Assembly: GCF_000732635.1 (NCBI RefSeq)
Contig: NZ_JPMD01000020.1
Coordinates: 1-63,761, forward strand
Origin: Clostridium sulfidigenes
Lineage (GTDB): Bacteria; Bacillota; Clostridia; Clostridiales; Clostridiaceae
Direction of reading: 5' to 3'
Length of the DNA stretch: 63,761 nucleotides
Under the pieces are notes generated by a model. The model saw only the letters and a list, made by a program, of their open reading frames with translations. It was not told where the DNA came from and did not search any database. The position numbers were made by a program, and so were the translations under genes. This document shows, in pieces, positions 1 to 11,286 of the stretch. Position 1 is the first letter of the stretch; the number at the start of each line of letters is the position of its first letter.

Positions 1-41
1 AATATATATATTAAATTAATATATACTTCTAATATATAAAT

Positions 42-78
42 AAAACATCGAACAAATTTTACATTTGTTCGATGTTTT
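42..78 (-). terminator. Intrinsic terminator of the glycolytic operon, after eno
   Basis: A perfect 15-bp inverted repeat (42-56 with 64-78, 7-nt loop) lies just past the eno stop. A-rich and T-rich flanks give a run of U in the minus-strand transcript, so it probably ends the cggR-gap-pgk-tpiA-gpmI-eno mRNA. Confidence 0.8.
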
Positions 79-93
79 TATTATAGAAATTAG

Positions 94-1407
<1,314 letters not shown>

Positions 1408-1455
1408 TTATGTTTATAATAAATTTAGCATGGCTAAATATTTTAACTTAACAAC

Positions 1456-2982
1456 TTAAATTAATGATTTTCCACTCATTTCACTTGGAATATCTAATTC
1501 CATCTTTGTTAAGATAGTTGGAGCAATATCTGCAAGTATTCCTCCACCTCTAAGTGTTCCTACTTCTTTACTTACGTATGTAAATGGAACCAGATTAGTA
1601 GTATGTGCAGTCATTGGTTTGCCTGTAGAGTAATCAATCATAGACTCCGCATTACCATGGTCTGCTGTGATAAACACTGTACCATTATGGTCTAGTACTT
1701 TATTTACAACCTTGCCTAAGCAATAATCTACAACTTCAATAGCCTTTACTGCTGCTTCAATAACCCCAGTGTGTCCAACCATGTCTGGGTTAGCATAATT
1801 TAATATAATTAAATCATATTCATCTTTTTCAATACTTTTTAATACTGCATCAGTAACTTCATAGGCACTCATTTCTGGTTTTAAGTCATAGGTTGCTACT
1901 TTAGGTGATGGAATCAATACCCTATCTTCACCCTTATTAGGTTCCTCTACTCCACCATTAAAGAAGAAAGTTACATGAGCATATTTTTCTGTTTCTGCAA
2001 TTCTAAGCTGCTTTAGTCCTTTGCTACTAACATATTCACCTAATGTATTCTCATAACTCTCAGGTTTATAAGCTATTTGTACATCCTCAATAGTTTTATC
2101 ATATTGAGTCATACATACATAGGTTACATCTAAACTTTCTCTTTCAAAACCTTTAAAATCCTTATCTTTTAAAGCTCTAGTGATCTCTCTTGCCCTATCT
2201 GGTCTAAAGTTAAAAAATATTATGGAATCTTTATTTTTTATAGTAGCTACCGGTTTACCATCCTTCACAATTACACTCGGAATTACAAACTCATCTGTTT
2301 TATTATCATGATAAGCATCGTCTACAACTGCAAATGGGGAAGTACTAGTATTTCCTTCACCTTTTACCATTGCATTATAGGCCAATTGTACTCTTTCCCA
2401 TCTATTATCTCTATCCATAGCATAATATCTACCAGAAATAGTTGCAATTTCTCCTATTCCCTCACTATCCATATGGTTTTGTAACTCTTCTATAAATATT
2501 TTTGAAGATGTTGGTGATACATCTCTTCCATCTAAAAAGCAATGAACAAAAACTTTTTTTACAGCCCTTCTCTTACAAAGAGTTATAAGAGCTTTTACAT
2601 GATTTATATGAGAATGAACTCCTCCATCTGATAATAATCCTATTAAGTGAACAGCTGAATTATTTTTTAACGCCTCATCAATGGCAATATTAAAAGCTTT
2701 ATTTTCAAAGAAATCGCCATCTTTAATTGATTTTGTTATTCTAGTCAATTCTTGATATATTATTCTTCCCGCACCTATATTTAAGTGTCCTACTTCTGAG
2801 TTACCCATCTGCCCCTCAGGAAGCCCTACATCTAGACCAGAAGCCGATAATGTGGTGTGAGGATATTTAGCCTTTAATCCATCGTAGTTAGGCTTATTGG
2901 CCTCTCTAACTGCATTTCCATCCACATTGTCGCTTATTCCAAAACCATCTAATATCATTAGCATTACTGGTTTTTTATTCAT
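1456..2982 (-). CDS. gpmI: 2,3-bisphosphoglycerate-independent phosphoglycerate mutase
   Basis: Interconverts 3- and 2-phosphoglycerate through a phosphoserine intermediate using two Mn ions. The protein has 508 residues, the usual size. Asp12 in ILDGFG and Ser62 in GQMGNSEVGHLNIG are the metal ligand and catalytic serine of the alkaline-phosphatase superfamily, and the C-terminal metal motifs (TADHGNAE, HTTN) are intact. It lies between tpiA (20 bp upstream) and eno, so it is co-transcribed in the lower glycolysis operon. No cofactor-dependent gpmA is seen in the window. Confidence 0.97.
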   Translation of the reverse strand: MNKKPVMLMILDGFGISDNVDGNAVREANKPNYDGLKAKYPHTTLSASGLDVGLPEGQMGNSEVGHLNIGAGRIIYQELTRITKSIKDGDFFENKAFNIAIDEALKNNSAVHLIGLLSDGGVHSHINHVKALITLCKRRAVKKVFVHCFLDGRDVSPTSSKIFIEELQNHMDSEGIGEIATISGRYYAMDRDNRWERVQLAYNAMVKGEGNTSTSPFAVVDDAYHDNKTDEFVIPSVIVKDGKPVATIKNKDSIIFFNFRPDRAREITRALKDKDFKGFERESLDVTYVCMTQYDKTIEDVQIAYKPESYENTLGEYVSSKGLKQLRIAETEKYAHVTFFFNGGVEEPNKGEDRVLIPSPKVATYDLKPEMSAYEVTDAVLKSIEKDEYDLIILNYANPDMVGHTGVIEAAVKAIEVVDYCLGKVVNKVLDHNGTVFITADHGNAESMIDYSTGKPMTAHTTNLVPFTYVSKEVGTLRGGGILADIAPTILTKMELDIPSEMSGKSLI

Positions 2983-3002
2983 AATATTTGACCATCCTTT
3001 TA

Positions 3003-3749
3003 TTAGTAATTTACAATAGCTGCAAAATCTGAAGCTTTAAGACTAGCTCCACCTATTAATCCTCCATCTATATGTTCCTTTGACATTTGCTCTTTTATAG
3101 TTGATGGCTTAACTGATCCGCCATATTGAATTCTAACTTTATCTGCAACTTCTTCTCCGTATAACTTGCATATAACTCCTCTAATAAATCCTATTGTATT
3201 ATTAGCATCATCAGCAGTTGCAGTTTTTCCTGTCCCTATTGCCCAAATAGGTTCATAGGCTATAACCATATTTTCAACTTGCTCTTTTTTTATTCCTATT
3301 AAATCTTGCTTTATTTGAGCACCTAATACTTCTTCAGTTATTCCTAATTCTCTTTGCTGTAAACTTTCACCTATACATAATATAGGTGTAATCTTGTGAT
3401 GAAAAGCAGTCCTTAATTTTTTATTAATAGCTTCATCAGTTTCATTAAAATACTGTCTTCTTTCACTATGTCCAATTATAACAAATTTTACTCCTAGTTC
3501 TTTAAGCATTAATGGAGAAACTTCTCCTGTAAAAGCACCTGATTCTTCAAAATGCATGTTTTGAGCCCCAACCATAATATTGCTTCCCTTACATTCTTCA
3601 ACTATTGCTGGTAAACTTAAAAAAGTGGGACAAACTACTACATCACAGCTAGCATCATTTACTAAAGGCTTTAATTCCTTAACTAAATTTACTGCTTCTT
3701 CTATTGTATTATTCATCTTCCAGTTTCCTGCTATTATTGCTTTTCTCAT
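3003..3749 (-). CDS. tpiA: Triosephosphate isomerase
   Basis: Interconverts dihydroxyacetone phosphate and glyceraldehyde 3-phosphate. At 248 residues it is a standard TIM barrel with Lys11 (GNWKMN), His94 (IIGHSERR) and catalytic Glu166 in [11 protein letters not shown]. The ATG follows a clear AGGAGG. A 182-bp gap carrying a long hairpin separates it from pgk upstream, and it is followed closely by gpmI. Confidence 0.97.
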   Translation of the reverse strand: MRKAIIAGNWKMNNTIEEAVNLVKELKPLVNDASCDVVVCPTFLSLPAIVEECKGSNIMVGAQNMHFEESGAFTGEVSPLMLKELGVKFVIIGHSERRQYFNETDEAINKKLRTAFHHKITPILCIGESLQQRELGITEEVLGAQIKQDLIGIKKEQVENMVIAYEPIWAIGTGKTATADDANNTIGFIRGVICKLYGEEVADKVRIQYGGSVKPSTIKEQMSKEHIDGGLIGGASLKASDFAAIVNY

Positions 3750-3875
3750 GATTAATCCTCCTATTAATAACTTTGCAACACATCTTTAATAATGCTAAGA
3801 TATTCAAGTTTTTTCCTTAAGAGACATATTACATTTTTTTCTCTAAATCAAATATAATATATTACTCTCGAAAAG

Positions 3876-3915
3876 GAAAGTAAATAAACAAGATTTTATC
3901 TTGTTTATTACTTTC
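3876..3915 (-). terminator. Long hairpin between pgk and tpiA (possible attenuator)
   Basis: An inverted repeat of about 18 bp with one bulged A and a short loop lies just after the pgk stop. The following tail on the minus strand (CCTTTTCG) is only weakly U-rich. It could terminate part of the transcripts or protect a processed 3' end. No convincing separate promoter for tpiA was found in the rest of the gap. Confidence 0.5.
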
Positions 3916-3931
3916 TTTATAGATTTTACAT

Positions 3932-5128
3932 TTATTTATCATTTAAAGCAACAATTCCTGGAAGTTCTTTTCCTTCTAAAAATTCTAAAGAAGCTCCACC
4001 ACCTGTTGAAATATGTGTCATTTTATCTCCTAGACCAAATATATTAACAGCCGCAGCACTATCTCCTCCACCAATTATTGTAATTCCATCACAATTAGCC
4101 ATAGCTTCTCCTACTGCTATTGTTCCCTTATTAAAGTTTTCAAATTCAAAAACTCCCATTGGACCATTCCAAATAATAGTTTTAGATTTTGCTATCACTT
4201 CTGCATATAATTCTCTTGTTTTTGGTCCTATATCTAAAGCCATATATCCATCTTGAATATTTTCATCTTCTGTTATTACTGGATTTGCATTTTTATCGAA
4301 TTCTGTAGCTACTACGTGGTCTATCGGTAAATATAATTTTACTCCTTTTTCTTTAGCCTTATCCATCATCTCTAGTGCATAATCAATTTTATCTTCTTCT
4401 ACCCTTGATATACCCATTTTATAATCTTTAGCTTTTAGGAAAGTATATGCCATAGCTCCTCCTATAAGAAGATTGTCTACTTTCTCTAAAAGATTATTTA
4501 TTACATTAATTTTATCTGATACTTTAGAACCTCCTAAAATAGCAGTAAATGGTTTCTCAGCATTTTCTATAGCTTCTCCTAAAAACTTAAGCTCTTTCTG
4601 AATTAAATATCCGCAAACTGACTCTTCTACAAACTCAGTTACTCCTACTGTAGAACAATGAGCTCTATGTGCTGTTCCAAAAGCATCATTTACGAATAGA
4701 TCACAAAGAGAAGCTAATTCCTTAGAATAATTTTCTTCATTTTTAGTTTCTTCTTTTCTAAATCTAGTATTTTGTAATAGTACTATATCTCCATCATTCA
4801 TATCTGAAATAGCTGACTTTGCTTTATCTCCCACTACATTATCATCCGCTGCAAAAATTATCTTCTTATTTAATAGTTCACTTAATCTTGCTGCTACTGG
4901 TGATAGCGAAAGCTCTGGTTTCGGCTCCCCCTTTGGTTTTCCTAAATGTGAACATAATATAACCTTTGCATTATTGTTAACTAAGTACTCTATAGTAGGT
5001 ATTGCTCCTAGAAGTCTATTTTCATCAGTAATTTTACCCTCTACTATAGGTACATTAAAATCACACCTTACTAAAACCTTTTTACCTTTCACATTGATGT
5101 CTTCTAATGATTTCTTGTTAAATGACAT
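3932..5128 (-). CDS. pgk: Phosphoglycerate kinase
   Basis: Makes ATP from 1,3-bisphosphoglycerate and ADP. The start chosen is the ATG at 5128 ([10 protein letters not shown]), which has GGAG about 9 nt upstream. An open frame extends 17 codons further but has no ribosome-binding site and no homology to the family. This gives 398 residues, the normal length. The signature VRCDFNVP, the substrate-binding arginines ([14 protein letters not shown]) and the C-terminal nucleotide loop GGGDSAAAV are present. It lies downstream of gap by about 100 bp in the same operon. Confidence 0.97.
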   Translation of the reverse strand: MSFNKKSLEDINVKGKKVLVRCDFNVPIVEGKITDENRLLGAIPTIEYLVNNNAKVILCSHLGKPKGEPKPELSLSPVAARLSELLNKKIIFAADDNVVGDKAKSAISDMNDGDIVLLQNTRFRKEETKNEENYSKELASLCDLFVNDAFGTAHRAHCSTVGVTEFVEESVCGYLIQKELKFLGEAIENAEKPFTAILGGSKVSDKINVINNLLEKVDNLLIGGAMAYTFLKAKDYKMGISRVEEDKIDYALEMMDKAKEKGVKLYLPIDHVVATEFDKNANPVITEDENIQDGYMALDIGPKTRELYAEVIAKSKTIIWNGPMGVFEFENFNKGTIAVGEAMANCDGITIIGGGDSAAAVNIFGLGDKMTHISTGGGASLEFLEGKELPGIVALNDK

Positions 5129-5231
5129 ATTAAAATCTCCTTTTTTAAACTTATTGTAATAAAAATCTAGTTCAATCATAAATCATAGAACTAGATTTTT
5201 ATTACATACCTATTTTAACACATTTTGAAGA

Positions 5232-6263
<1,032 letters not shown>

Positions 6264-6301
6264 TTAATAATTTTTATATTTAAACTTAATTGATATAAAC
6301 A

Positions 6302-6330
6302 GATTTTTAGGAGATTTAATCCTAAAAATC
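6302..6330 (-). other. Stem-loop in the cggR-gap intercistronic region
   Basis: An 11-bp perfect stem (6302-6312 with 6320-6330) with a 7-nt loop sits about 60 nt upstream of the gap start. It is not followed by a T-run on the minus strand, so it is unlikely to be a terminator. In B. subtilis the cggR-gapA mRNA is cut between the genes and a stem-loop stabilises the gapA part. This element is placed to do the same, which is inference. Confidence 0.55.
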
Positions 6331-6459
6331 CTTATCTAGAGATACATTTCCTTATATACATATTGATTCTAAAGCATAGAAGCTGAATAATCATAATATA
6401 TTAATTTTAAAAACATATAAGTACTTTAATAAGTAACTCTAGGATAAAATCATTAAGTA

Positions 6460-7500
6460 TTAACAACCAACTTTATTTAAAAATAGTTTTAAAATTTCTT
6501 TTGCCGTAGCTTCATCAGTAACTAATGTTGAATTTAATTTATCCATTTGTATAGCCATGATAGCTTCTGCCTTTTCAACGCCTGCTGCTACAGCTATTAC
6601 ATTAGGGATATTTTCAATTCTATCTTTAGTTATTCCAATTGAAGGCATGGAATATACAACCTCACCTTTGCTATTAAAATAATGTCCATAAGCTTCTCCT
6701 ATAGCTCCTAATTCTAATATTCTTTCCTTTACGTCCTTACCTAAACTTCTCTTATCACACATATCTTTAGCCAGCCCTATACCATGGATAAGAATATTTG
6801 ATTTTTCTATATGTTCAAAAGTTTCCTTAATATCTGATTCCTTAATCAACGCTTTAAAAGAATCACTACTTATGTTATCTGGAATATGTAATAATTCATA
6901 AGTAGCATCTAACTTATTTGCTAAAATCTCTACTAAGGTATTAGATTGTATTTCTGTTTCCTTTCCCATACCACCTCTTCCAGGTAAAACCTTTATATTT
7001 TTATATTTAGTCATTGGAAGGAAATTGTAAACTAACTCCTTAATTGTGCGTCCTCCTGTAAGGGATATTGTAATATCATCTTTAATAATACTTTTTAAAT
7101 AATTAGCCGCCACCCTACCAAGTTCAGTATATAATGAATTATCTTCTGTTACATTTCCGTTAATAACTATTACTTCTCTAACTTTAAGAATTTTCTTCAA
7201 TTCCTCTTCTAAGTGATTTAAACCACTTAATTCCTTCATAAAAGCCTTAAGTCCAATAAAAACTTCATCACCTTCTTCAGTAATGTACATACCAGAGGAC
7301 TTAATATCAATTAATCCTTGAGTTTTCAATAGATTTGTTTCGCTTCTTACAACCCTTTCACTTAAATTTACTATGGTTGACAGCAACCTTCTGCCTATGG
7401 GTTCTCTATACTTTATATTTTTTAATATGGTATATCGCATATCTAAAACTTCTAGCAATTCCGGCACTACTTTCTGTTGTAATTTCAATAACTTCTCCAT
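6460..7500 (-). CDS. cggR: Central glycolytic genes regulator CggR (SorC family)
   Basis: Repressor of the downstream glycolytic operon, relieved in Bacillus by fructose 1,6-bisphosphate. The 346 residues have an N-terminal winged-helix region (about 1-90) and a SorC-type sugar-phosphate-binding domain with GNVTEDNSLY, TGGRTI and VLPGRGGMGKE motifs. The ATG follows GAGGTGAAAG. Directly upstream lie a promoter and a CggR-like tandem operator, and directly downstream are the genes it controls in related Firmicutes, so identity and autoregulation are well supported. Confidence 0.93.
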   Translation of the reverse strand: MEKLLKLQQKVVPELLEVLDMRYTILKNIKYREPIGRRLLSTIVNLSERVVRSETNLLKTQGLIDIKSSGMYITEEGDEVFIGLKAFMKELSGLNHLEEELKKILKVREVIVINGNVTEDNSLYTELGRVAANYLKSIIKDDITISLTGGRTIKELVYNFLPMTKYKNIKVLPGRGGMGKETEIQSNTLVEILANKLDATYELLHIPDNISSDSFKALIKESDIKETFEHIEKSNILIHGIGLAKDMCDKRSLGKDVKERILELGAIGEAYGHYFNSKGEVVYSMPSIGITKDRIENIPNVIAVAAGVEKAEAIMAIQMDKLNSTLVTDEATAKEILKLFLNKVGC

Positions 7501-7513
7501 CTTTCACCTCATT

Positions 7514-7547
7514 GACAAAACATGTCCCTATGGACACAATTTGTCCC
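7514..7547 (-). promoter_or_regulatory. CggR operator (tandem direct repeat)
   Basis: On the minus strand two copies of (T/A)GGGAC-N6-TGTC follow one another. This matches the known B. subtilis CggR operator (CGGGAC-N6-TGTC twice). It lies downstream of the promoter and just before cggR, as in Bacillus where CggR blocks elongating polymerase. The repeat period here is 19 bp, one less than in Bacillus. Confidence 0.8.
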
Positions 7548-7572
7548 ATAAACATTTTAAATCCCTGTTTAT

Positions 7573-7601
7573 ATTATATGACAATATTCATTGTTTGTGA
7601 A
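7573..7601 (-). promoter_or_regulatory. Sigma-A-type promoter of cggR-glycolysis operon
   Basis: On the minus strand TTCACA and a perfect TATAAT are separated by 17 bp. The predicted start near 7566 lies about 20 nt upstream of the CggR operator. Confidence 0.75.
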
Positions 7602-7671
7602 GTACTTATGTTAATTTTAGTTTTATATAAGTTATATTTCTACATTCATCTACAATTTATACAAAAAATTA

Positions 7672-7715
7672 ATTCCATATAAATCATAATAATAAATTAA
7701 TGTTTCATATGGAAT
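7672..7715 (-). terminator. Possible terminator after rpoN
   Basis: A 9-bp inverted repeat (ATTCCATAT and ATATGGAAT) with a long 26-nt loop follows the rpoN stop and is trailed on the minus strand by TAATTTTTTG. The long loop makes this a weak candidate. Confidence 0.4.
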
Positions 7716-7723
7716 ATCAAAAT

Positions 7724-9109
7724 CTATATTAATCTTTTTCGTTGAGATGAGGATTTTATTCCTAACTCCTCTCGATATTTGGCTATAGTACGTCTAGATA
7801 TATCTATGCCTTTTTCATTAACAATTTTACATATAACTGAGTCAGATAGTGGTTTTGACTTGTCTTCAGATTCTATTATATTCTTTATCATATCTTTTAC
7901 ACTAACAGATGATATATCTTGACTTAAAATGTTTACACTATTAGTAAACAAATCCTTTATTCTCTTAATTTCCCCTGTATGAAGAGCTACATATTTATCT
8001 CTAATAGCTCTACCAACTGTAGATTCATGCATGTTTAAACTATTAGCTATATATTTAATAGTCATAGGTTTTATATAATTATTACCCTTATCTAGATACT
8101 CCTCTTGATTTTTAACTATTTCCTCCATGACTTTACACAAAGTATTTTTTCTATTTTGTATACTTTTAATCAAAAACATCGCACTACTTATTTTGTCTTT
8201 TACATAATCTATAGCTTCCGAATCATTACTGCTTTTAATTACATCTTTATATGTATTATTAATTATTAATTTAGGTAATAAATTATCATTCATTAAAACT
8301 ACATAATCACCACTTATTTTTTTTATATAAACATCTGGAATCAAATATCCAATCTCTTCACCAGTAAAAAATCCCCTGGTAGGTTTAGGTTCCAATTTTT
8401 TTATTATATCTTCACATTCTTGAACTATTTTAGCCGCAACTCCAATTTTTTTCCCTATTAATTGATATTTTCCTTTTGATAACTCATATAAATAATTATT
8501 TATTATTTCCTCGACATAATTATTCATTATATTTTTCCTATGTAGTTGAAGTATTAAACATTCACTCAGTGACCTAGCACATATTCCAGGCGGTTCAAGT
8601 CCCTGAACTATATCTACACATCTCATAGCAGAATCTTTTGAAATACTGAGTTCTTCCATTAAATTATCTATAATCTTTTCATCTAAATATCCTCTATGAT
8701 CAATATTATCTACAATATATCTACAAATACACTCATCTTGTCTATCTAAATTACTATGCATAACTTGTTCTCTTAAATAATCCTTAATAGTAGATTTGCT
8801 ACTTATAAAATTGAAAGGTGATACCAAATCATCTTCTTCATGTTTGTAGTATGATCTATCATTATAATTATCCATGGCCATGTCTCTAATTAATTCTCTA
8901 TACTCTCTCAACTCATTATCAACTATTTCTTCTTTAGCTGTTTCTAAATTATTTTCTACTTCCAAAACTACATTTTCTTGTAATTCCTTATCAATATGTT
9001 GTAAAAGTTCATAGGATGACATTTGTAATAACTTTATTGATTGTTGCATCTCCATTGTCATAATCAATTTTTGATCCTGTGATAGCCTTAAATCAAAGCC
9101 TAAATTCAT
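7724..9109 (-). CDS. rpoN: RNA polymerase sigma-54 factor
   Basis: Alternative sigma factor for -24/-12 promoters that need AAA+ activators. The 461-residue protein has the Q/L-rich region I at the N terminus (QDQKLIMTMEMQQSIKLLQMS), the core-binding middle, a helix-turn-helix region and the diagnostic RpoN box SRRTIAKYRE at 438-447. GGAGG precedes the ATG. It lies just upstream of cggR but the glycolytic operon has its own promoter. No sigma-54 activator is encoded in the window. Confidence 0.96.
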   Translation of the reverse strand: MNLGFDLRLSQDQKLIMTMEMQQSIKLLQMSSYELLQHIDKELQENVVLEVENNLETAKEEIVDNELREYRELIRDMAMDNYNDRSYYKHEEDDLVSPFNFISSKSTIKDYLREQVMHSNLDRQDECICRYIVDNIDHRGYLDEKIIDNLMEELSISKDSAMRCVDIVQGLEPPGICARSLSECLILQLHRKNIMNNYVEEIINNYLYELSKGKYQLIGKKIGVAAKIVQECEDIIKKLEPKPTRGFFTGEEIGYLIPDVYIKKISGDYVVLMNDNLLPKLIINNTYKDVIKSSNDSEAIDYVKDKISSAMFLIKSIQNRKNTLCKVMEEIVKNQEEYLDKGNNYIKPMTIKYIANSLNMHESTVGRAIRDKYVALHTGEIKRIKDLFTNSVNILSQDISSVSVKDMIKNIIESEDKSKPLSDSVICKIVNEKGIDISRRTIAKYREELGIKSSSQRKRLI

Positions 9110-9211
9110 AAATATCCCTCCTACTCATCTTACCTAATCATACCATAAAACATATGATATTTCTAACTAAATAGAGCCAAATCCATATTTCCCCGACAAT
9201 AATTTATAAAA

Positions 9212-9242
9212 AGAGAGTTAGCCTATAACAAACTAACTCTCT
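9212..9242 (-). terminator. Terminator of the nucleoside ABC transporter operon
   Basis: A 10-bp perfect stem (9212-9221 with 9233-9242) is followed on the minus strand by TTTTTATAAAT, about 30 nt after the last permease gene. Confidence 0.8.
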
Positions 9243-9274
9243 AAACTATATTACAATTTAAATTAATTTAAATA

Positions 9275-10216
9275 TTATCTACCATTCTTTTCATATGCCT
9301 CTCCTGAAGCAGCTGGAGCATTTGTTTTTCCTACAAAGCCAGCAAGTGCTAACATAGTTAATAGATATGGTATAATTGTAAATACTTCAGATGGTAGTGA
9401 CCATCCAAGCCCTTGGGCAAATATCTGGAATGATTCACCAAAAGCAAATAACAGACATGCTCCAAAGGAACCAATAGGTGTCCAGTTACCAAAGATTACA
9501 GCTGCTAAAGCAATGAATCCTCTACCCGCTATCATTCCTTCTCTATATATCGGTGTAATACCAATTGATAAAGCAGCTCCACCAAGACCAGCTAACATTC
9601 CTGATAATATTACGCAAATGTATCTTACTAAGTATACATTTATTCCTAGTGTATCTGCAGCTTTTGGATGTTCTCCTACAGATCTAATTCTAAGTCCAAT
9701 AGAAGTTTTATAAAGTACAAAATGAGCTACAAATACCAATACTATTGCCATTATTACAAACCAATTTAATCCAGATAAAATATCACCAATAATAGGTATA
9801 TTCACAATGAATTTTGGTAAGTTGTAAGGAAGAAGGGTTACCAAGTCTGTTTGACCTCCCTTTCCATTGAATAATATATATATCAAGAAACTAGCTAGAG
9901 CTGTAGCAAACAAGTTAATAGCTGTACCAGAAATAACCTGGTCTGATTTTAAGTGGATACTAAGAACTGCATGAATTAATGCAAGTAATCCACCCGCTAC
10001 TAAAGCAAACACTATTCCTACTACAGGACTACCTGTTATATATGTTCCATATACAGCAAAAAATGCTCCTATGGTCATCATACCTTCAAGACCTATATTT
10101 ACTACTCCTGAACGCTCAGAAAACACTCCTCCTAAGGATGTGAAGATAAGAGGTGTAGCTATTCTTAAAGTAGCTGTTATTAATGAAATGATACTAACAA
10201 CAATTATATTATCCAT
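9275..10216 (-). CDS. Nucleoside ABC transporter permease (NupQ/YufQ-like)
   Basis: Membrane subunit of a BMP-type ABC importer. It has 313 residues with about nine hydrophobic segments and the BPD_transp_2 family features, including RSVGEHPKAADTLGINV (the coupling-helix EAA-like loop) and GRGFIALAAVIFGNW. It overlaps the upstream permease by 8 nt, so translation is probably coupled. In B. subtilis the equivalent NupNOPQ imports guanosine. The substrate here is most likely a purine nucleoside, by family. Confidence 0.88.
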   Translation of the reverse strand: MDNIIVVSIISLITATLRIATPLIFTSLGGVFSERSGVVNIGLEGMMTIGAFFAVYGTYITGSPVVGIVFALVAGGLLALIHAVLSIHLKSDQVISGTAINLFATALASFLIYILFNGKGGQTDLVTLLPYNLPKFIVNIPIIGDILSGLNWFVIMAIVLVFVAHFVLYKTSIGLRIRSVGEHPKAADTLGINVYLVRYICVILSGMLAGLGGAALSIGITPIYREGMIAGRGFIALAAVIFGNWTPIGSFGACLLFAFGESFQIFAQGLGWSLPSEVFTIIPYLLTMLALAGFVGKTNAPAASGEAYEKNGR

Positions 10217-11285
10217 TCATTATCTCCCCTTTCTTTTTCTTATTTCCAAAGTAAGTCACAATGTAATCTGTTGCTACAAATATAATAATTACTGATTGAA
10301 TTAAAAATACTATTTCTTTTGGTATTCCACTAATTTGAAGAGCTCTTGAACTACTATTTAAAGCCCCGAACAATATGGCTGATAAAATACATGCTACTGG
10401 ATTTTTCTTAGCTAACAATGCTACTGCTATACCATCAAACCCATAGCTAGGAACTACCATAAAATCTTGAATTAAATGTTTCACACCAGCTACATGTGTA
10501 GCTCCGCCAAGTCCAGCTATAGCTCCTGATAAAACCATAGCTAAAACTGCATTCTTAGCAACATTTACTCCACCATATTCTGCACCATGAGGATTTATAC
10601 CAACGGCTCTTATTTCATATCCAATGGTAGTTTTCCATAATATAAATGCCATAATAATAGCTGTTATAATACCTATAAATAAACTTATATTAGCTGAGCT
10701 TCCTTGAACAAACCTTGCAAGTTTTGCACTTTCTTGTATCATTGGAGTTGCAGCTTTTCCTGGAACTCCGAAGGCCGTTCTAAGTATAATATAGTTGGCT
10801 AAAGCGATAGAAATATAGTTCATCATAATTGTATTTATAACTTCACTAGTTCCAAATTTTGCTTTAAGAAACCCTGGTATTCCTCCCCAAATTCCTCCAG
10901 CAACTATACCACTTACAATTATTAATGGAATGTGTACTATAGGACTTAATCCTGGTATGGTTCCTACTATAGCAGCTGCTACCATACCTAGTACAAATTG
11001 ACCACCTACACCAATATTAAATAGTCCACATCTAAAAGCTACAGCATTAGCTACACCAGTAAAAATTAAAGGTGTCACTTCCGCTAGTGTAGCCATGGTA
11101 TTTCTTTGTGTTCCAAAACTACCAGTCCATATAGTTGAAACTAAATCAGTCAAAGCTGTAAAATACTGAGTTATTGAATACCCTTTTGCCCACATAACAA
11201 AAAATACTGATATAAATAAAGAAAGTATAACTGCTACTACAGGAAAGAGTATAGCCTTTATTGTATCCTTAACTTTACTACTCAT
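10209..11285 (-). CDS. Nucleoside ABC transporter permease (NupP/YufP-like)
   Basis: Second membrane subunit, 358 residues with about ten transmembrane segments. The segment RCGLFNIGVGGQFVLG and the cytoplasmic loop IRAVGINPHGAEYGGVNV are typical of the BMP-type permease pair. It begins 1 bp after the ATPase stop and overlaps the next permease, so the three genes are translated as a unit. It forms a heterodimeric channel with the following permease. Confidence 0.88.
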   Translation of the reverse strand: MSSKVKDTIKAILFPVVAVILSLFISVFFVMWAKGYSITQYFTALTDLVSTIWTGSFGTQRNTMATLAEVTPLIFTGVANAVAFRCGLFNIGVGGQFVLGMVAAAIVGTIPGLSPIVHIPLIIVSGIVAGGIWGGIPGFLKAKFGTSEVINTIMMNYISIALANYIILRTAFGVPGKAATPMIQESAKLARFVQGSSANISLFIGIITAIIMAFILWKTTIGYEIRAVGINPHGAEYGGVNVAKNAVLAMVLSGAIAGLGGATHVAGVKHLIQDFMVVPSYGFDGIAVALLAKKNPVACILSAILFGALNSSSRALQISGIPKEIVFLIQSVIIIFVATDYIVTYFGNKKKKGEIMNG

Positions 11286-11286
11286 T

